Source: Aquella oligotrophica (GTDB lineage: Bacteria > Pseudomonadota > Gammaproteobacteria > Burkholderiales > UBA11063). Taken from it: 64,000 nt of DNA. The translations under genes were made by a program, and so were the position numbers. Under the pieces are notes generated by a model. The model was not told the origin of the DNA. It made no database searches and was given only the letters and a program-made list of their open reading frames with translations. The stretch spans positions 1,984,001-2,048,000 of the forward strand of contig NZ_CP024847.1 of the NCBI RefSeq assembly GCF_002892535.1. The letters are read 5' to 3'. This document shows, piece by piece, positions 18,386 through 27,608 of this stretch (its first letter is position 1; each line of letters begins with the position of its first letter).

Positions 18386-19585
18386 TCATCTTGCTTTTGA
18401 ATGTAACATTGTACGATATATAAACATGCAAAGCAAAATCATAATAAAATAAGTCAGCAGCATTTCTGTAGCTGAATTTACATTAAGTAAACTAATTATA
18501 AATGATGAAGCAGCAGTTATTGAACCGTTAATAAGATACATTATCGCAGTTGCTGTACCTGCAATATGACTAAACATAGAAAGACCTTTTCCCATTGAAA
18601 GTGGAAAAAGGATTCCAGTTGCAAAAAACATAATTAGACTCGCTACTATAATAAAAGTCAGCGGCATAGTCAAAAGATGGCTAAAAATAAGAAGAACTGT
18701 GATTGCCAACAAAAATAAGCTGATCCCTAGCTGAAATATTCGTTCAACAGGCATTATTCCAACCAAATATCTAGCAGTAAAAGTAGCTAAAAGAAAGCTA
18801 ATACCCATACATAACGCTAATCTACCAAAAAATAATGGAGAATACCCCAATATATTCTGAATCAAAAATGGTCCAGCAGTATGAAAAGTTATTATCAAGG
18901 AATATGCTATACCCATTAGTACTGGTAATGCTAAGAAAACTTTATTCGTCAGGATTTCACGACAATTAGCGCGAATAACTGAATATTTGAGCTTCTGACG
19001 GCGTGCTATTGTCTCGGGTACAACAAAATAGACTGATGTAAGACAAAACACACCAATTATCGTAAAAAAATAAAACCCAGCCTGCCAACCATAAGCATGC
19101 TGTAAATTTGCACCAATAACAGGTCCAATAATCGGACCTAGCCCCCAGACAGTTCCAATAACTGCACCCAGTTTAACTAGTTTCTCTTTCGGCAATATAT
19201 CCGCAAAGATTGCTCGCAATAAAACAGCCGCTGCCCCACTACTTACCCCTTGCATAAAACGCGAAAATAGAATTACATTTATGCTTGGATAAAATATCGG
19301 CAAAATACTGACAATTACAAAAGTCAATAATGCAATTCGAATTAAATTCCTTCGCCCAAAGGCATCGGTTAAGAAGCCAGTAAAAAAATTGCCTAGCGCA
19401 TAACCAAAAAGGAAAGTTGTTATGACATTCTTAATCATACTTTCGGAAACGTGAATATCGATAGCCATTGCTGGTAAAGATGGAGCAACCAAATCAACAA
19501 TCATCCCGATAACAGGCATTATAAATAATAATGTCCAGGTTATCAACCGTACCCGTAAAGGCGTTAAGCTAAGATTTTCATTCAT
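18386..19585 (-). CDS. MFS multidrug efflux transporter (Bcr/CflA type)
   Basis: The protein has about 399 residues with twelve hydrophobic segments. Motif A appears as GNFFTGFLTDAFGRRNLIRIA after helix 2, and helix 5 contains the antiporter motif C, VWGLGPIIGPVIGANL, which marks drug-proton antiporters of the Bcr/CflA family. The ATG at 19585 is chosen because an upstream in-frame start would sit inside the beta-lactamase gene. It follows the bla stop by 20 bases, giving a two-gene unit that combines drug export with beta-lactam hydrolysis. The actual drug range is unknown. Confidence 0.85.
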   Translation of the reverse strand: MNENLSLTPLRVRLITWTLLFIMPVIGMIVDLVAPSLPAMAIDIHVSESMIKNVITTFLFGYALGNFFTGFLTDAFGRRNLIRIALLTFVIVSILPIFYPSINVILFSRFMQGVSSGAAAVLLRAIFADILPKEKLVKLGAVIGTVWGLGPIIGPVIGANLQHAYGWQAGFYFFTIIGVFCLTSVYFVVPETIARRQKLKYSVIRANCREILTNKVFLALPVLMGIAYSLIITFHTAGPFLIQNILGYSPLFFGRLALCMGISFLLATFTARYLVGIMPVERIFQLGISLFLLAITVLLIFSHLLTMPLTFIIVASLIMFFATGILFPLSMGKGLSMFSHIAGTATAIMYLINGSITAASSFIISLLNVNSATEMLLTYFIMILLCMFIYRTMLHSKAR

Positions 19586-19605
19586 GCTATTTTTATACCA
19601 GTATT

Positions 19606-20544
19606 CTATTTTAAATTTAATTGATTGCGAAGACAAGCATCATTTTTGGCCAAAGCATCAATTGCCACTTTAGTTGCCGAGGCAATAACTGAATCATTAG
19701 ATTTAGCATCTTTTTGATCCTGTGTATAATAGATAGAAATAACTATCGGATCACATTTAGCTGCCCAAATTATACCAATATCATTAGTCGTACCATAAGC
19801 ACCAGTACCTGTTTTATCGCCAATAATCCAGCTATTTGGTACTCCTGCCCTAATTCTTTTATCTCCGGTCGTATTTGCCTTTAACCATTTGGTTAAATAT
19901 GCCTGTGAATTACTTTCAAGCGATTGTCCAAAAGCAAGTTTATCTAATGACATTGTCATAGCAAGTGGCGTAGTTGTATCACGGTTATCGGCTGGAATGG
20001 CAGTATTTAATTCAGGCTCCATTCGATCTAAACGAAATTTCTCATCGCCAATTGATCTGGCATAATCAGTAATTTTGCCAACACCGCCAGCTTCAGCCAC
20101 AAGTAAGTTCATAGCTGTATTATCACTATAATCAAGAGCTGCCTGACTCAACTCGCTAATAGTCATGCCTTTAGCTACATATTTGCTGGTAATCGGTGCA
20201 TAAGCACTTTTATCCGTATCAGCTTTGTTATATTTTATGATTTTTGTTAATAAATCTGACTCTTTCTCACTAGCTTTAAGAATAGCTGCAACCGTCATAA
20301 CTTTACCAGTACTACAAAATGGAAACCTTTCGTTACCACGATAACTTAAAGTTTCTTTGTTTCTAGTGTTATACACAGCTATACCAATGCGCCCACCGAC
20401 AGTTGATTCAAGTTTACTCATTTGCTGATAGAAATAACTATTATTACTTGATTTTGCTTCTACCTGAGAAGACTCAATAGCGTATGAATAAAAAGGCAAA
20501 ATAAGCCCCATAACAATTAAAATCTGCTTATTTTTTGAAAACAT
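19606..20544 (-). CDS. bla: Class A beta-lactamase
   Basis: The 312-residue protein has a Sec signal (MFSKNKQILIVMGLILPFYS, cleavage near YA) and all class A signatures: STGK with Ser78 and Lys81, SDN at 140-142, the omega-loop EPELN with the general base Glu176, and KTG at 244-246. A cysteine precedes the active serine (FCSTGK), as in CTX-M-like enzymes, but the KTGTGA segment lacks the second cysteine that makes the disulfide of carbapenemases. It would act in the periplasm. No AmpR/BlaI-type regulator is adjacent. Whether it is intrinsic or acquired is open; base composition matches the neighbours. Confidence 0.93.
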   Translation of the reverse strand: MFSKNKQILIVMGLILPFYSYAIESSQVEAKSSNNSYFYQQMSKLESTVGGRIGIAVYNTRNKETLSYRGNERFPFCSTGKVMTVAAILKASEKESDLLTKIIKYNKADTDKSAYAPITSKYVAKGMTISELSQAALDYSDNTAMNLLVAEAGGVGKITDYARSIGDEKFRLDRMEPELNTAIPADNRDTTTPLAMTMSLDKLAFGQSLESNSQAYLTKWLKANTTGDKRIRAGVPNSWIIGDKTGTGAYGTTNDIGIIWAAKCDPIVISIYYTQDQKDAKSNDSVIASATKVAIDALAKNDACLRNQLNLK

Positions 20545-20609
20545 TAAATTTATCCTGATATATTTTTTGCTAATTTATAACAATGAAAAATGGATGAGAA
20601 GAATAGTTT

Positions 20610-21212
20610 TTACCAGCGACTTATTAAAGAATTACCAATCCCTGCCTGATCTAGAATCCGGCTAACTACAAAATTAACCATATCTTCAATTGTTGCTGGA
20701 TGAGTATAAAATGCAGGTATTGGCGGAATAATTGATACCCCAAGTTGCGCAAGTTTCAACATATTTTCCAGATGAATTGCTGAAAAAGGCGTCTCGCGCG
20801 GAACCAAAATCAGATTTTTCCGTTCTTTTATTGCTACATCTGCACTTCTAGCAATAAGATCATCACCAATCCCATTAGCAATTTTGGCTAACGTTGCCAT
20901 AGTGCATGGACAAACAATTGTAACATCAGCAACACTGGAACCAGAAGCAACAGGCGCATACCAATCTTCAATCCCATAAACATTAAACTTATCAGCAACT
21001 TTTAAGTCAATCGCCTCAAGTAACTTTTCTCTGGTTAATTGTGGATTATGCGAAAGCGAGATTCCTAATTCCTGATGCATGGTAACTATGCCTGCTTTAC
21101 TTATTACAAAGTTGACAAGAACATCCTCACGAGCGAGTAACTCTTTCAAAAGAGCAATGACATATGGCATGCCACTTGCTCCTGTTACTGCTAAGGTTAT
21201 GCTTTTGGGCAT
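20610..21212 (-). CDS. ubiX: Flavin prenyltransferase UbiX
   Basis: The 200-residue enzyme makes prenylated FMN, the cofactor for UbiD-type decarboxylases in ubiquinone synthesis. Visible motifs are LAVTGASGMPYVIALLKEL, the SSVADVTIVCPCTMATLAKIANGI flavin/phosphate region, and the RKNLILVPRETPFSAIHLENML segment. The start codon overlaps the PFK stop in a TAATG arrangement, so the two are translationally coupled. No ubiD is in the window. Confidence 0.93.
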   Translation of the reverse strand: MPKSITLAVTGASGMPYVIALLKELLAREDVLVNFVISKAGIVTMHQELGISLSHNPQLTREKLLEAIDLKVADKFNVYGIEDWYAPVASGSSVADVTIVCPCTMATLAKIANGIGDDLIARSADVAIKERKNLILVPRETPFSAIHLENMLKLAQLGVSIIPPIPAFYTHPATIEDMVNFVVSRILDQAGIGNSLISRW

Positions 21213-22477
21213 TAACGCGTTACCTCAAATACTGGCAATTTCTTCTGCACTTTATGCTTTTTCAAGCGGATATACTCCGGAAGACCATTTTTAAATGGCG
21301 GATAATCTTCACCAGTAATTAATGGTAATATATAATCGCGACACTTCTGGGTAATATGAAAGCCATCATTACTAATGAAGTCGTTGGGCATAAATTTCTC
21401 ATGATTGGCAACTTTAGCCAAATCAACTGACTCAATATCCCAAAGGTATGGTTCTTGCGATACCCGCTTGATTGATGCCATTACCGCATTTTGCCCCTGC
21501 AAGGCAAATTCGACACCCCGGTAACCACAAACATACGCCTGCTCAACATCACTAGCCGAGGCAATATGTCGTGCTGAACGTTGTAAATAATCAGCTACAG
21601 CCCAGTGGTATTTTAACCCAAGTCTTTTTTTGATGATTCCAGCAAGAATTGGTGCTACACCGCCTAATTGCTGATGACCAAAATCATCCACATTGGTTTG
21701 CGAGGCGCTTAATTCAACTCCATTTTTATCCTTGACACCTTCAGAAACTGCAATAACGCAAAAACCATGGCGATCAACAGCTAATTTAACGGCATCGATA
21801 AATTTGTCTTCATCAAAGGGAACTTCTGGAAATAAGATGATATGTGGTGGCTCGCCATCATGCGTTGAGGCAACGCCACAAGCAGCAGCTATCCAGCCAG
21901 CATTGCGCCCCATCACCTCGAGAATAAAAACCTTGGTAGATGTTTTATACATAGATTCAAGATCATAACCAGCCTCACGAATAGAGGTAGCCACATATTT
22001 GGCAACCGAACCAAAGCCTGGGCAATTATCGGTTATTACCAGATCATTATCAATGGTTTTGGGGATATGAATAGCATGGATTGGGTAACCCATTTCTTTT
22101 GCCAACTGCGAAACTTTAAGACAGGTATCAGCAGAATCATTACCACCGTTATAGAAAAAATAACCAATATCATAAGCAGAAAATATTTCAATCAGACGCT
22201 CATATTCGCGGCGATTTTGCTCTAACGATTTAAGCTTATAACGACATGAGCCAAATGCGCCACTTGGTGTATGACGTAATCCATCAATCAGTTCGCGCGA
22301 CTCGTGAGTGGTATCTATCAAATCCTCGGTTAAAATTCCTAAGATTCCATTTTCTCCAGCATACAAAGTACCAATTTGATGTGCATAATCGCGACAAGCA
22401 TTAATAACCCCAGCTGCCGAAGCATTTATAACCGCAGTAACTCCACCCGATTGAGCATAAATCGCATTTTTCTTCAT
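21212..22477 (-). CDS. pfp: 6-phosphofructokinase, pyrophosphate-type
   Basis: The protein has about 421 residues. The nucleotide region reads FYNGGNDSADTC, with Asp where ATP-dependent enzymes have Gly (GGDG/GGDD context), and it continues with the catalytic PKTIDND and PGFGSVAKYVATS. These features and the length point to the PPi-dependent long type, which phosphorylates fructose 6-phosphate reversibly. The ATG at 22477 is preferred over one 15 bases upstream because TAGGG sits 6-7 bases ahead and MKKNAIYAQSGG is a normal N-terminus. It overlaps ubiX downstream. Confidence 0.9.
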   Translation of the reverse strand: MKKNAIYAQSGGVTAVINASAAGVINACRDYAHQIGTLYAGENGILGILTEDLIDTTHESRELIDGLRHTPSGAFGSCRYKLKSLEQNRREYERLIEIFSAYDIGYFFYNGGNDSADTCLKVSQLAKEMGYPIHAIHIPKTIDNDLVITDNCPGFGSVAKYVATSIREAGYDLESMYKTSTKVFILEVMGRNAGWIAAACGVASTHDGEPPHIILFPEVPFDEDKFIDAVKLAVDRHGFCVIAVSEGVKDKNGVELSASQTNVDDFGHQQLGGVAPILAGIIKKRLGLKYHWAVADYLQRSARHIASASDVEQAYVCGYRGVEFALQGQNAVMASIKRVSQEPYLWDIESVDLAKVANHEKFMPNDFISNDGFHITQKCRDYILPLITGEDYPPFKNGLPEYIRLKKHKVQKKLPVFEVTR

Positions 22478-22605
22478 GACGAACCCTATCATCTATTATT
22501 TGAAACTTGTGTAAATTATACCAGAAACGGCATTCTCGCGATGTACTTTGGACAGGAAAACATGTTACAATAAGACGTTAAACAAGGATAGAGTAAGACA
22601 AAAAA

Positions 22606-22881
22606 ATGATTTATATGATAAACCAGAAAGAGCAACGATTCTACTGGTTATTTTTACAGCAGGATCTTTTAGGCACATGGTGTGTACGTAAAATATCGGG
22701 TGGGCTACATAACAATCATCGCCGCGAACAATGGTTTAGCTATGAAGATAAACTTAGTGCAGCGAAAGCACTTAGCGAGCTTGAATACCAGCATAGACAG
22801 CATGGCTATACTTATGCTGATATAGAAGATGCAGATTATTTTAATCTTACCCCACAAACTATTGAAAAGGTACTAGCATAA
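22606..22881 (+). CDS. Small WGR-domain-like protein
   Basis: The 91-residue protein reads RFYWLFLQQDLLGTWCVRKI, then a short loop and EQWFSYEDKLSAAKALSELEYQHRQHGY. This order (aromatic strand, W-x-V-R strand, loop, helix with SAAKAL, then RxxGY) is that of WGR domains, found with PARP-like and DNA-modification proteins. The usual WGRIG core is replaced by ISGGLHN. No other domain is present, so it is a stand-alone version of unknown job. It is divergent from the pfp-ubiX transcript. Confidence 0.6.
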   Translation: MIYMINQKEQRFYWLFLQQDLLGTWCVRKISGGLHNNHRREQWFSYEDKLSAAKALSELEYQHRQHGYTYADIEDADYFNLTPQTIEKVLA

Positions 22882-22921
22882 CTGGGAACAGAGTAACCAG
22901 CCATTTTTCTGGATTTTCATA

Positions 22922-23383
22922 TTAGTTATTAATCGTGAATGATTCAAAGATATAATTATTGGTTGGAGGGGTGGTATTCATATTGCTATTTGGCACTGCT
23001 TCTACATATACATTGGAATTACCAGGAGTGGTTGCGGTTAAAGTTATACTGCAACTCGTTGTGATAGACTCAGCCGGGTTACTAATTACACAGCTTACTG
23101 GTTGTAAAGTAGCAATGTTTGATGACTCTGGTACACCATTATTGAAACTATTCCAAACATAAAAGTTAATGGTTGCAGAACCAATTGGATCACTACCCTG
23201 ATATGCATTAGTCAGTGTTGCTGTTACCTGTGTAGATTGTCCCACAACTAGCTGAACACTCTCCATCTCGACCCCTAATGAACCCAAGTTTCCAGCCTGC
23301 CATGATGAACTACCTGAATTACATCCCACCATAGCCACACCCAAAGCTATTGTACATCCAATATTCCGTATTGTCTTTTTCAT
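22922..23383 (-). CDS. Small Ig-like lipoprotein
   Basis: The 153-residue protein has a signal MKKTIRNIGCTIALGVAMVG ending at lipobox Cys (VGCNSGSSS) and a Ser-rich linker. The remaining ~120 residues form one Ig-like beta sandwich: EMESVQLVVGQSTQVTATLT, then CSITLTATTPGNSNVYVEA. It resembles the Ig-like modules of the larger lipoproteins at 3,924-6,251 and 27,609-29,867. It is likely attached to the outer membrane; no function can be assigned. Confidence 0.7.
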   Translation of the reverse strand: MKKTIRNIGCTIALGVAMVGCNSGSSSWQAGNLGSLGVEMESVQLVVGQSTQVTATLTNAYQGSDPIGSATINFYVWNSFNNGVPESSNIATLQPVSCVISNPAESITTSCSITLTATTPGNSNVYVEAVPNSNMNTTPPTNNYIFESFTINN

Positions 23384-23692
23384 GATTTACTTCCAATGAT
23401 TAAAGGGGGACATTCTAACATAATGTTTTGAGACAGGGTACCATCCAAAATGGGTGGTGTCAGAATCAATTATTTGTAGAAGGTAGAGAAATTTGCAAAA
23501 TTGGTATAAAACGCTAGAAATCAATACAAAAAAATGTTATCGGTCTGTAGACTAAATTGCGATTTATCTATATTGAATTTACAATACCCCAAAAACACAT
23601 GAAACTGGGTCTAAGATTCAATCGTAAAGCAACATAACCATCCGAATTGAGATTAGAAAATCGTCAGATGGGTGCTAGATTAGGTAATTGAA
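23384..23692. other. Intergenic region without a recognisable gene
   Basis: These ~310 bases separate two minus-strand genes. I see no ORF with a ribosome site. An imperfect hairpin, ACCATCC...GGGTGGT at about 23441-23459, lies upstream of the small lipoprotein and has no T-run after it. The rest is AT-rich sequence that probably holds its promoter. Confidence 0.5.
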
Positions 23693-24412
23693 TTATACTT
23701 TACTCATTGGAAACATGAATTCGCCAAATAATGAAAGTGGTACGCTCTTATGGTAGCCATTTTTATGTCCTGCAGCCATTAAGGATTCCAGATTAACAAC
23801 ATCAAATTTGACATACAAATTTCTACTTACAATCTTGGCTACCATTGAACTAGTAACGTTTATTCCATGACTTAAACTTAATAAATCTGCCACCTGCTGA
23901 TAATTATCACAATAGAATAATAAAAATAGCACCTCATGTTCACGATTGGTCAAGAATTTATCATTTCTTACCCTTGTAGCTGGACGTTCTTCAGAGCTAT
24001 TGCGAATAATCTCTTTAATCCCATAAAACTGTAACGGATGATCCGGAATTTCACCCGTAACCTTAAATCCAAAAATATTATCTGTCTCATAGTTTATTAA
24101 TGGCTGAAAATTAATCACAATTAGCCAATATAAAGGATCACGAGAAAATTTTAAAGAAAGCCATTTACTATTACTTCTCTTGGTTCGACAAGATTCAAGA
24201 ATGTTCCTGAATTTCTCTGTACGCCATTCTTCATTATTAAGTGTTAGTAAACTTTTACCAATGTATGTTCCATCATTAATATTTGCCAACTTTGCAGAGA
24301 ATCTATCCTCGCTAACAATCTCATAAGCTAAATTAGTGATAAGAGTATGATTATTATCATAAATACTATTATTATATTTTATGGCAAGTTCAAGTGCTTC
24401 AGTATCATTCAT
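23693..24412 (-). CDS. PAS-like/LuxR-type HTH regulator, single-module paralog C
   Basis: The 239-residue protein belongs to the same family as the regulators at 11,555-13,046 and 49,311-52,591. The N-terminal ~135 residues look like a PAS-type sensor (NLAYEIVSEDRFSAKLANI, then FGFKVTGEIP). The HTH begins LTNREHEVLFLLFYCDNYQQVA and, after a longer than usual turn (SLSHGINVTSS), has MVAKIVSRNLYVKFDVVNLE. It is divergent from the 869-residue lipoprotein gene; the shared intergenic region holds two imperfect direct repeats. Control of that gene is inference. Confidence 0.65.
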   Translation of the reverse strand: MNDTEALELAIKYNNSIYDNNHTLITNLAYEIVSEDRFSAKLANINDGTYIGKSLLTLNNEEWRTEKFRNILESCRTKRSNSKWLSLKFSRDPLYWLIVINFQPLINYETDNIFGFKVTGEIPDHPLQFYGIKEIIRNSSEERPATRVRNDKFLTNREHEVLFLLFYCDNYQQVADLLSLSHGINVTSSMVAKIVSRNLYVKFDVVNLESLMAAGHKNGYHKSVPLSLFGEFMFPMSKV

Positions 24413-24429
24413 ATCTATATTTCTCCGCT

Positions 24430-24546
24430 GGCATAAAAATGGACATTTCGTAATTCATCGATTAATACATATTTAAATCAGTAGGTTTACGTATTATAAC
24501 TTATCTGCGGCATAAACGTGGACAATTTTCAGATTCACCGGATTGT
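24430..24546. promoter_or_regulatory. Divergent promoter region with two ~35-bp imperfect direct repeats
   Basis: Copy 1 starts at 24430 and copy 2 at 24509. Both contain GGCATAAA, then TGGACA, a spacer of similar length, ATTCA and a final GATT. They sit between the PAS/LuxR regulator and the large lipoprotein it faces, where tandem activator sites would be expected. The 79-base period is about 7.5 helical turns. Confidence 0.45.
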
Positions 24547-24580
24547 AGAATAACGCTACTTTACAAGAAAGGACTATAAT

Positions 24581-27190
24581 ATGAAAAAAATTGTATATTT
24601 AACTCTTATGGCTGCTTCTACTGTTGCCTGTACTGGAACAGGATCTTCATCTACAGGTGGTGGAATAAATCCGGCTCCGAATACACTTCAGCTATCAGCA
24701 CTCTCTATTGATCAAAGTGCGCCTATTCCAATTCTGTCCAGTGGAGTAACCAATACCCAACTATTTGTACATAATAACTCAAAAACTGAAATCAAAAACA
24801 TCAAATTTAATGTACTTGAGCACGACTCAGCAAAACTTATAAAAATCAGCCAAGCATCAAAAACTAGATGTGAGACCATTGGAGCTGGACAATCTTGTGC
24901 TTTGGAAATAAGCACTCCAACTGCAGAAGGCATTGATTTCAAAGGTAGCTCGATTATTCAGGCTCAGTATACGGATGCAAATGGTAGTAAAAAAGAATTC
25001 AATACCGTAGCAAGCTATGCACGAATCAATGCAAGTAAAGTATCAGGTGCACAATTTAGCGGGAATGTTAGTGTAGCGGCAAATTCAAAATCAAGCCAAT
25101 TTGCTACTTTATACATATATGGTGGTGGTAGTTCAGAAATTCATAAAGTCAGATCAATGAAACTAGATAAGCCTGGTTTTAAAATTACTCAAGGTGATTT
25201 ATCTGGAAGAGAAATTCAATCCGATTATGTTCAGGCAGTAGAAATAGCAATTCCGCCAAGTGCAACCCTAGCATCCGCTAATATAATAACAGAAATTGAC
25301 TCAACTAATAGTAAAATAGCAAACCGTTCGGCACTTAAGAGTGGTAATAATGCTCAAGCAGTTGTAAATGCTGTGCCATCAGATAATGGTGCATTGTTGA
25401 CAGTTGGACAGGCAGCGGTACTAAATCTAGCAAATGGCTCTACTGGATCATTTCCAATAGTTAACTCGGGAAATGCTGACGCAAGCGACCTTAATATTTC
25501 AGCACCAGAAGGTATAAGTATCCTTGGGGGTGATAACTCCTGTGGTTCAACACTTGCTGCTAATAGCTACTGTTTTGTTTACTATAAGATTACCTCATCT
25601 TATACCACAGGCAGTGAATTAATAACTATGACCTACAATGGTGGCACCTCAACTTCATTAAGTAATCTTATTGATTGGTATCGTACTGGAGCCGCAATGG
25701 TGTCTATGACAGCTACTAATAGCCCAATGTCATTCCCGCGCTTAGTCGGTTCTGCTACAACAACAGTTACTGTTACCAATAGTGGTGCATATAATTTAAC
25801 TGGATTAAGTATTGCTACACCAGTAGTTGTTACGGGTAATGCAACACCAACGGTAAGCAATAGTACTTGTGGTACTGATCTTGATATTGGAGAGAGTTGT
25901 AGTTATGATGTCAGCGTTGCTTCAACCACTGAGCAAAGTAATAGCCAGATTAATCTAAGATTTAGTGGTAGTTACCAGAAAAATGGTGCTACGGCTAGCT
26001 ATAACCGAGTATTACCATTTACATTTACGGTAGTTCCAAGTTTACCATCATTGTCTGTAGATACCTTGAATTTGTCAATTATTGGTAATAATCGTGAGTC
26101 TGTTACTCAAAACCTTGTTATTCATAATAATGGAAACCATGCAGCAACCATTAGCAGTTCTGGTTTGGTAAATCCTCCTACTTACGTTACATCAGCAGGA
26201 ACACCTTGTACATCAGTACCTGCCGGAGGCTCATGCCAAACTGCTACTGTCAAGCTAGGCCCTGTTGCAGTAAGTACTACACTAGCAACAACGGTAAACT
26301 ATAATGTAACGTATAGTGGTGGTGATATGTCAACTCCAGCATCGGTAACAGGAACAATAAATACTGCGGTTCAGCCAAATGAGCAAAATATGTCAATTAG
26401 TACATTACCAACTGCAAATGGTTCAGCATCAGGTGATGGTTCTACTAATAACCCATACATATTTAATGGCAGTAGTACGGCTAGCAAATCAATTACGCTT
26501 ACGCTAAATAATGGTGGACAGAATCCAGTAAAAGTATCAGGGATTATAAATCCAAACTCTGCTTACGCATGGAGAATCGATACTAATGCTTCTACTTGCT
26601 ATAATGGTGGATTACTACCATCAGCAGCAATTGAGCCGGGCGCAAATTGTACGATAGTATTTAATAATGTCTTACACCAGAATCATTTAGGATTAGGAGA
26701 TATTGGCGCTAGCTATACCGAAAACCTAACTACTCCAACGGTAATTTTCCAAGATCAGGTCGCAACTGGTACACAATTTAGCGTCCAGCCTACGTTGCCT
26801 GCACCATTAAATGGAACAATCCTTTATGCGACGGCACACCAAGCTACATTAGCTAATGGAATTTCACAACCTAGCGTAAATGGTACAGTGACAGTTTCTC
26901 ATACACTCGCAAATGCAACTGGTTACGCCCCTATCACTGTAACAACGGAAATGGAAGATTATTTCACTGGGGTTCCAACGATGACAAACTGTACCCAAAG
27001 TGGCAATAATGGAATCAAGACACAAGTGTGTACACTATCACCAGATGGTTCTGGAAACGCAGTTGCTAGTGGTGCATATACTCCATTTGCCGGGCTAGCA
27101 GGTGTAGATCTTACCGCTATTTATGGATTAAATTCAGGTGGACAGATTGTGTCAATGGATAAATTAACCGGGTCAATTACGTTAAAATAA
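24581..27190 (+). CDS. Large repeat lipoprotein with Ig-like/choice-of-anchor-type beta domains
   Basis: The 869-residue protein has a lipoprotein signal MKKIVYLTLMAASTVAC and a Gly/Ser/Thr linker. The body is made of about seven beta-sandwich units of ~100 residues, each with a recurring pattern such as VTVTNSGAYNLTGLSI, C..L..G.SC and YS or YTGG, like the ASPM-SPD-2-Hydin or choice-of-anchor-D modules of bacterial surface proteins. Paired cysteines recur (STCGTDLDIGESCSYDV). There is no enzymatic motif. An AAAGGA site precedes the ATG, and a strong terminator follows. A surface structural or adhesive role is inferred. Confidence 0.75.
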   Translation: MKKIVYLTLMAASTVACTGTGSSSTGGGINPAPNTLQLSALSIDQSAPIPILSSGVTNTQLFVHNNSKTEIKNIKFNVLEHDSAKLIKISQASKTRCETIGAGQSCALEISTPTAEGIDFKGSSIIQAQYTDANGSKKEFNTVASYARINASKVSGAQFSGNVSVAANSKSSQFATLYIYGGGSSEIHKVRSMKLDKPGFKITQGDLSGREIQSDYVQAVEIAIPPSATLASANIITEIDSTNSKIANRSALKSGNNAQAVVNAVPSDNGALLTVGQAAVLNLANGSTGSFPIVNSGNADASDLNISAPEGISILGGDNSCGSTLAANSYCFVYYKITSSYTTGSELITMTYNGGTSTSLSNLIDWYRTGAAMVSMTATNSPMSFPRLVGSATTTVTVTNSGAYNLTGLSIATPVVVTGNATPTVSNSTCGTDLDIGESCSYDVSVASTTEQSNSQINLRFSGSYQKNGATASYNRVLPFTFTVVPSLPSLSVDTLNLSIIGNNRESVTQNLVIHNNGNHAATISSSGLVNPPTYVTSAGTPCTSVPAGGSCQTATVKLGPVAVSTTLATTVNYNVTYSGGDMSTPASVTGTINTAVQPNEQNMSISTLPTANGSASGDGSTNNPYIFNGSSTASKSITLTLNNGGQNPVKVSGIINPNSAYAWRIDTNASTCYNGGLLPSAAIEPGANCTIVFNNVLHQNHLGLGDIGASYTENLTTPTVIFQDQVATGTQFSVQPTLPAPLNGTILYATAHQATLANGISQPSVNGTVTVSHTLANATGYAPITVTTEMEDYFTGVPTMTNCTQSGNNGIKTQVCTLSPDGSGNAVASGAYTPFAGLAGVDLTAIYGLNSGGQIVSMDKLTGSITLK

Positions 27191-27205
27191 TACATCACAC
27201 CCAAT

Positions 27206-27240
27206 AAAATACCGCAGACTACATAATCTGCGGTATTTTA
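27206..27240 (+). terminator. Intrinsic terminator of the 869-residue lipoprotein gene
   Basis: AAAATACCGCAGA (27206-27218) pairs perfectly with TCTGCGGTATTTT (27227-27239), an 8-base loop between, with the U-tract contained in the stem end. Confidence 0.88.
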
Positions 27241-27608
27241 TTAATTCATAATTTTAATAGCCCCCTTCATAACCTATTATAACCAGACTAGAAATAAAGA
27301 CGTTGAAAAACTGAATCTATACGTCGTAGTCCTAAGTTCCTGTTTGTTTTATGCAACATATAACAAACAGCCCTTCACATCAATAAAAACAATATCATAC
27401 TGATAAAGTTAAATTTTTATATCAAAATCACTAATTAATTATTACTTTAGCAGTAGGATTCAAGATATAATACGAATAGATTTATCTGACTGATATTACA
27501 CTAAGTTATTTTTGAATAAGTCACTGGAAATATTAAAGCTCAGTTATCTTCAGATTTATATAATATCAGCTTAAATTACATAAGAATGATTAGGAGATCA
27601 AGAATATC
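27241..27608. other. Intergenic region holding a 13-bp stem hairpin
   Basis: About 370 bases lie between two large lipoprotein genes on the plus strand. The only clear structure is a hairpin: CTGTTTGTTTTAT (27340-27352) against ATATAACAAACAG (27358-27370), with a GCAAC loop and one mismatch, about 240 bases ahead of the next start. No T-run follows, so it is not an obvious terminator. A GGAG ribosome site lies at about 27592. Confidence 0.5.
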
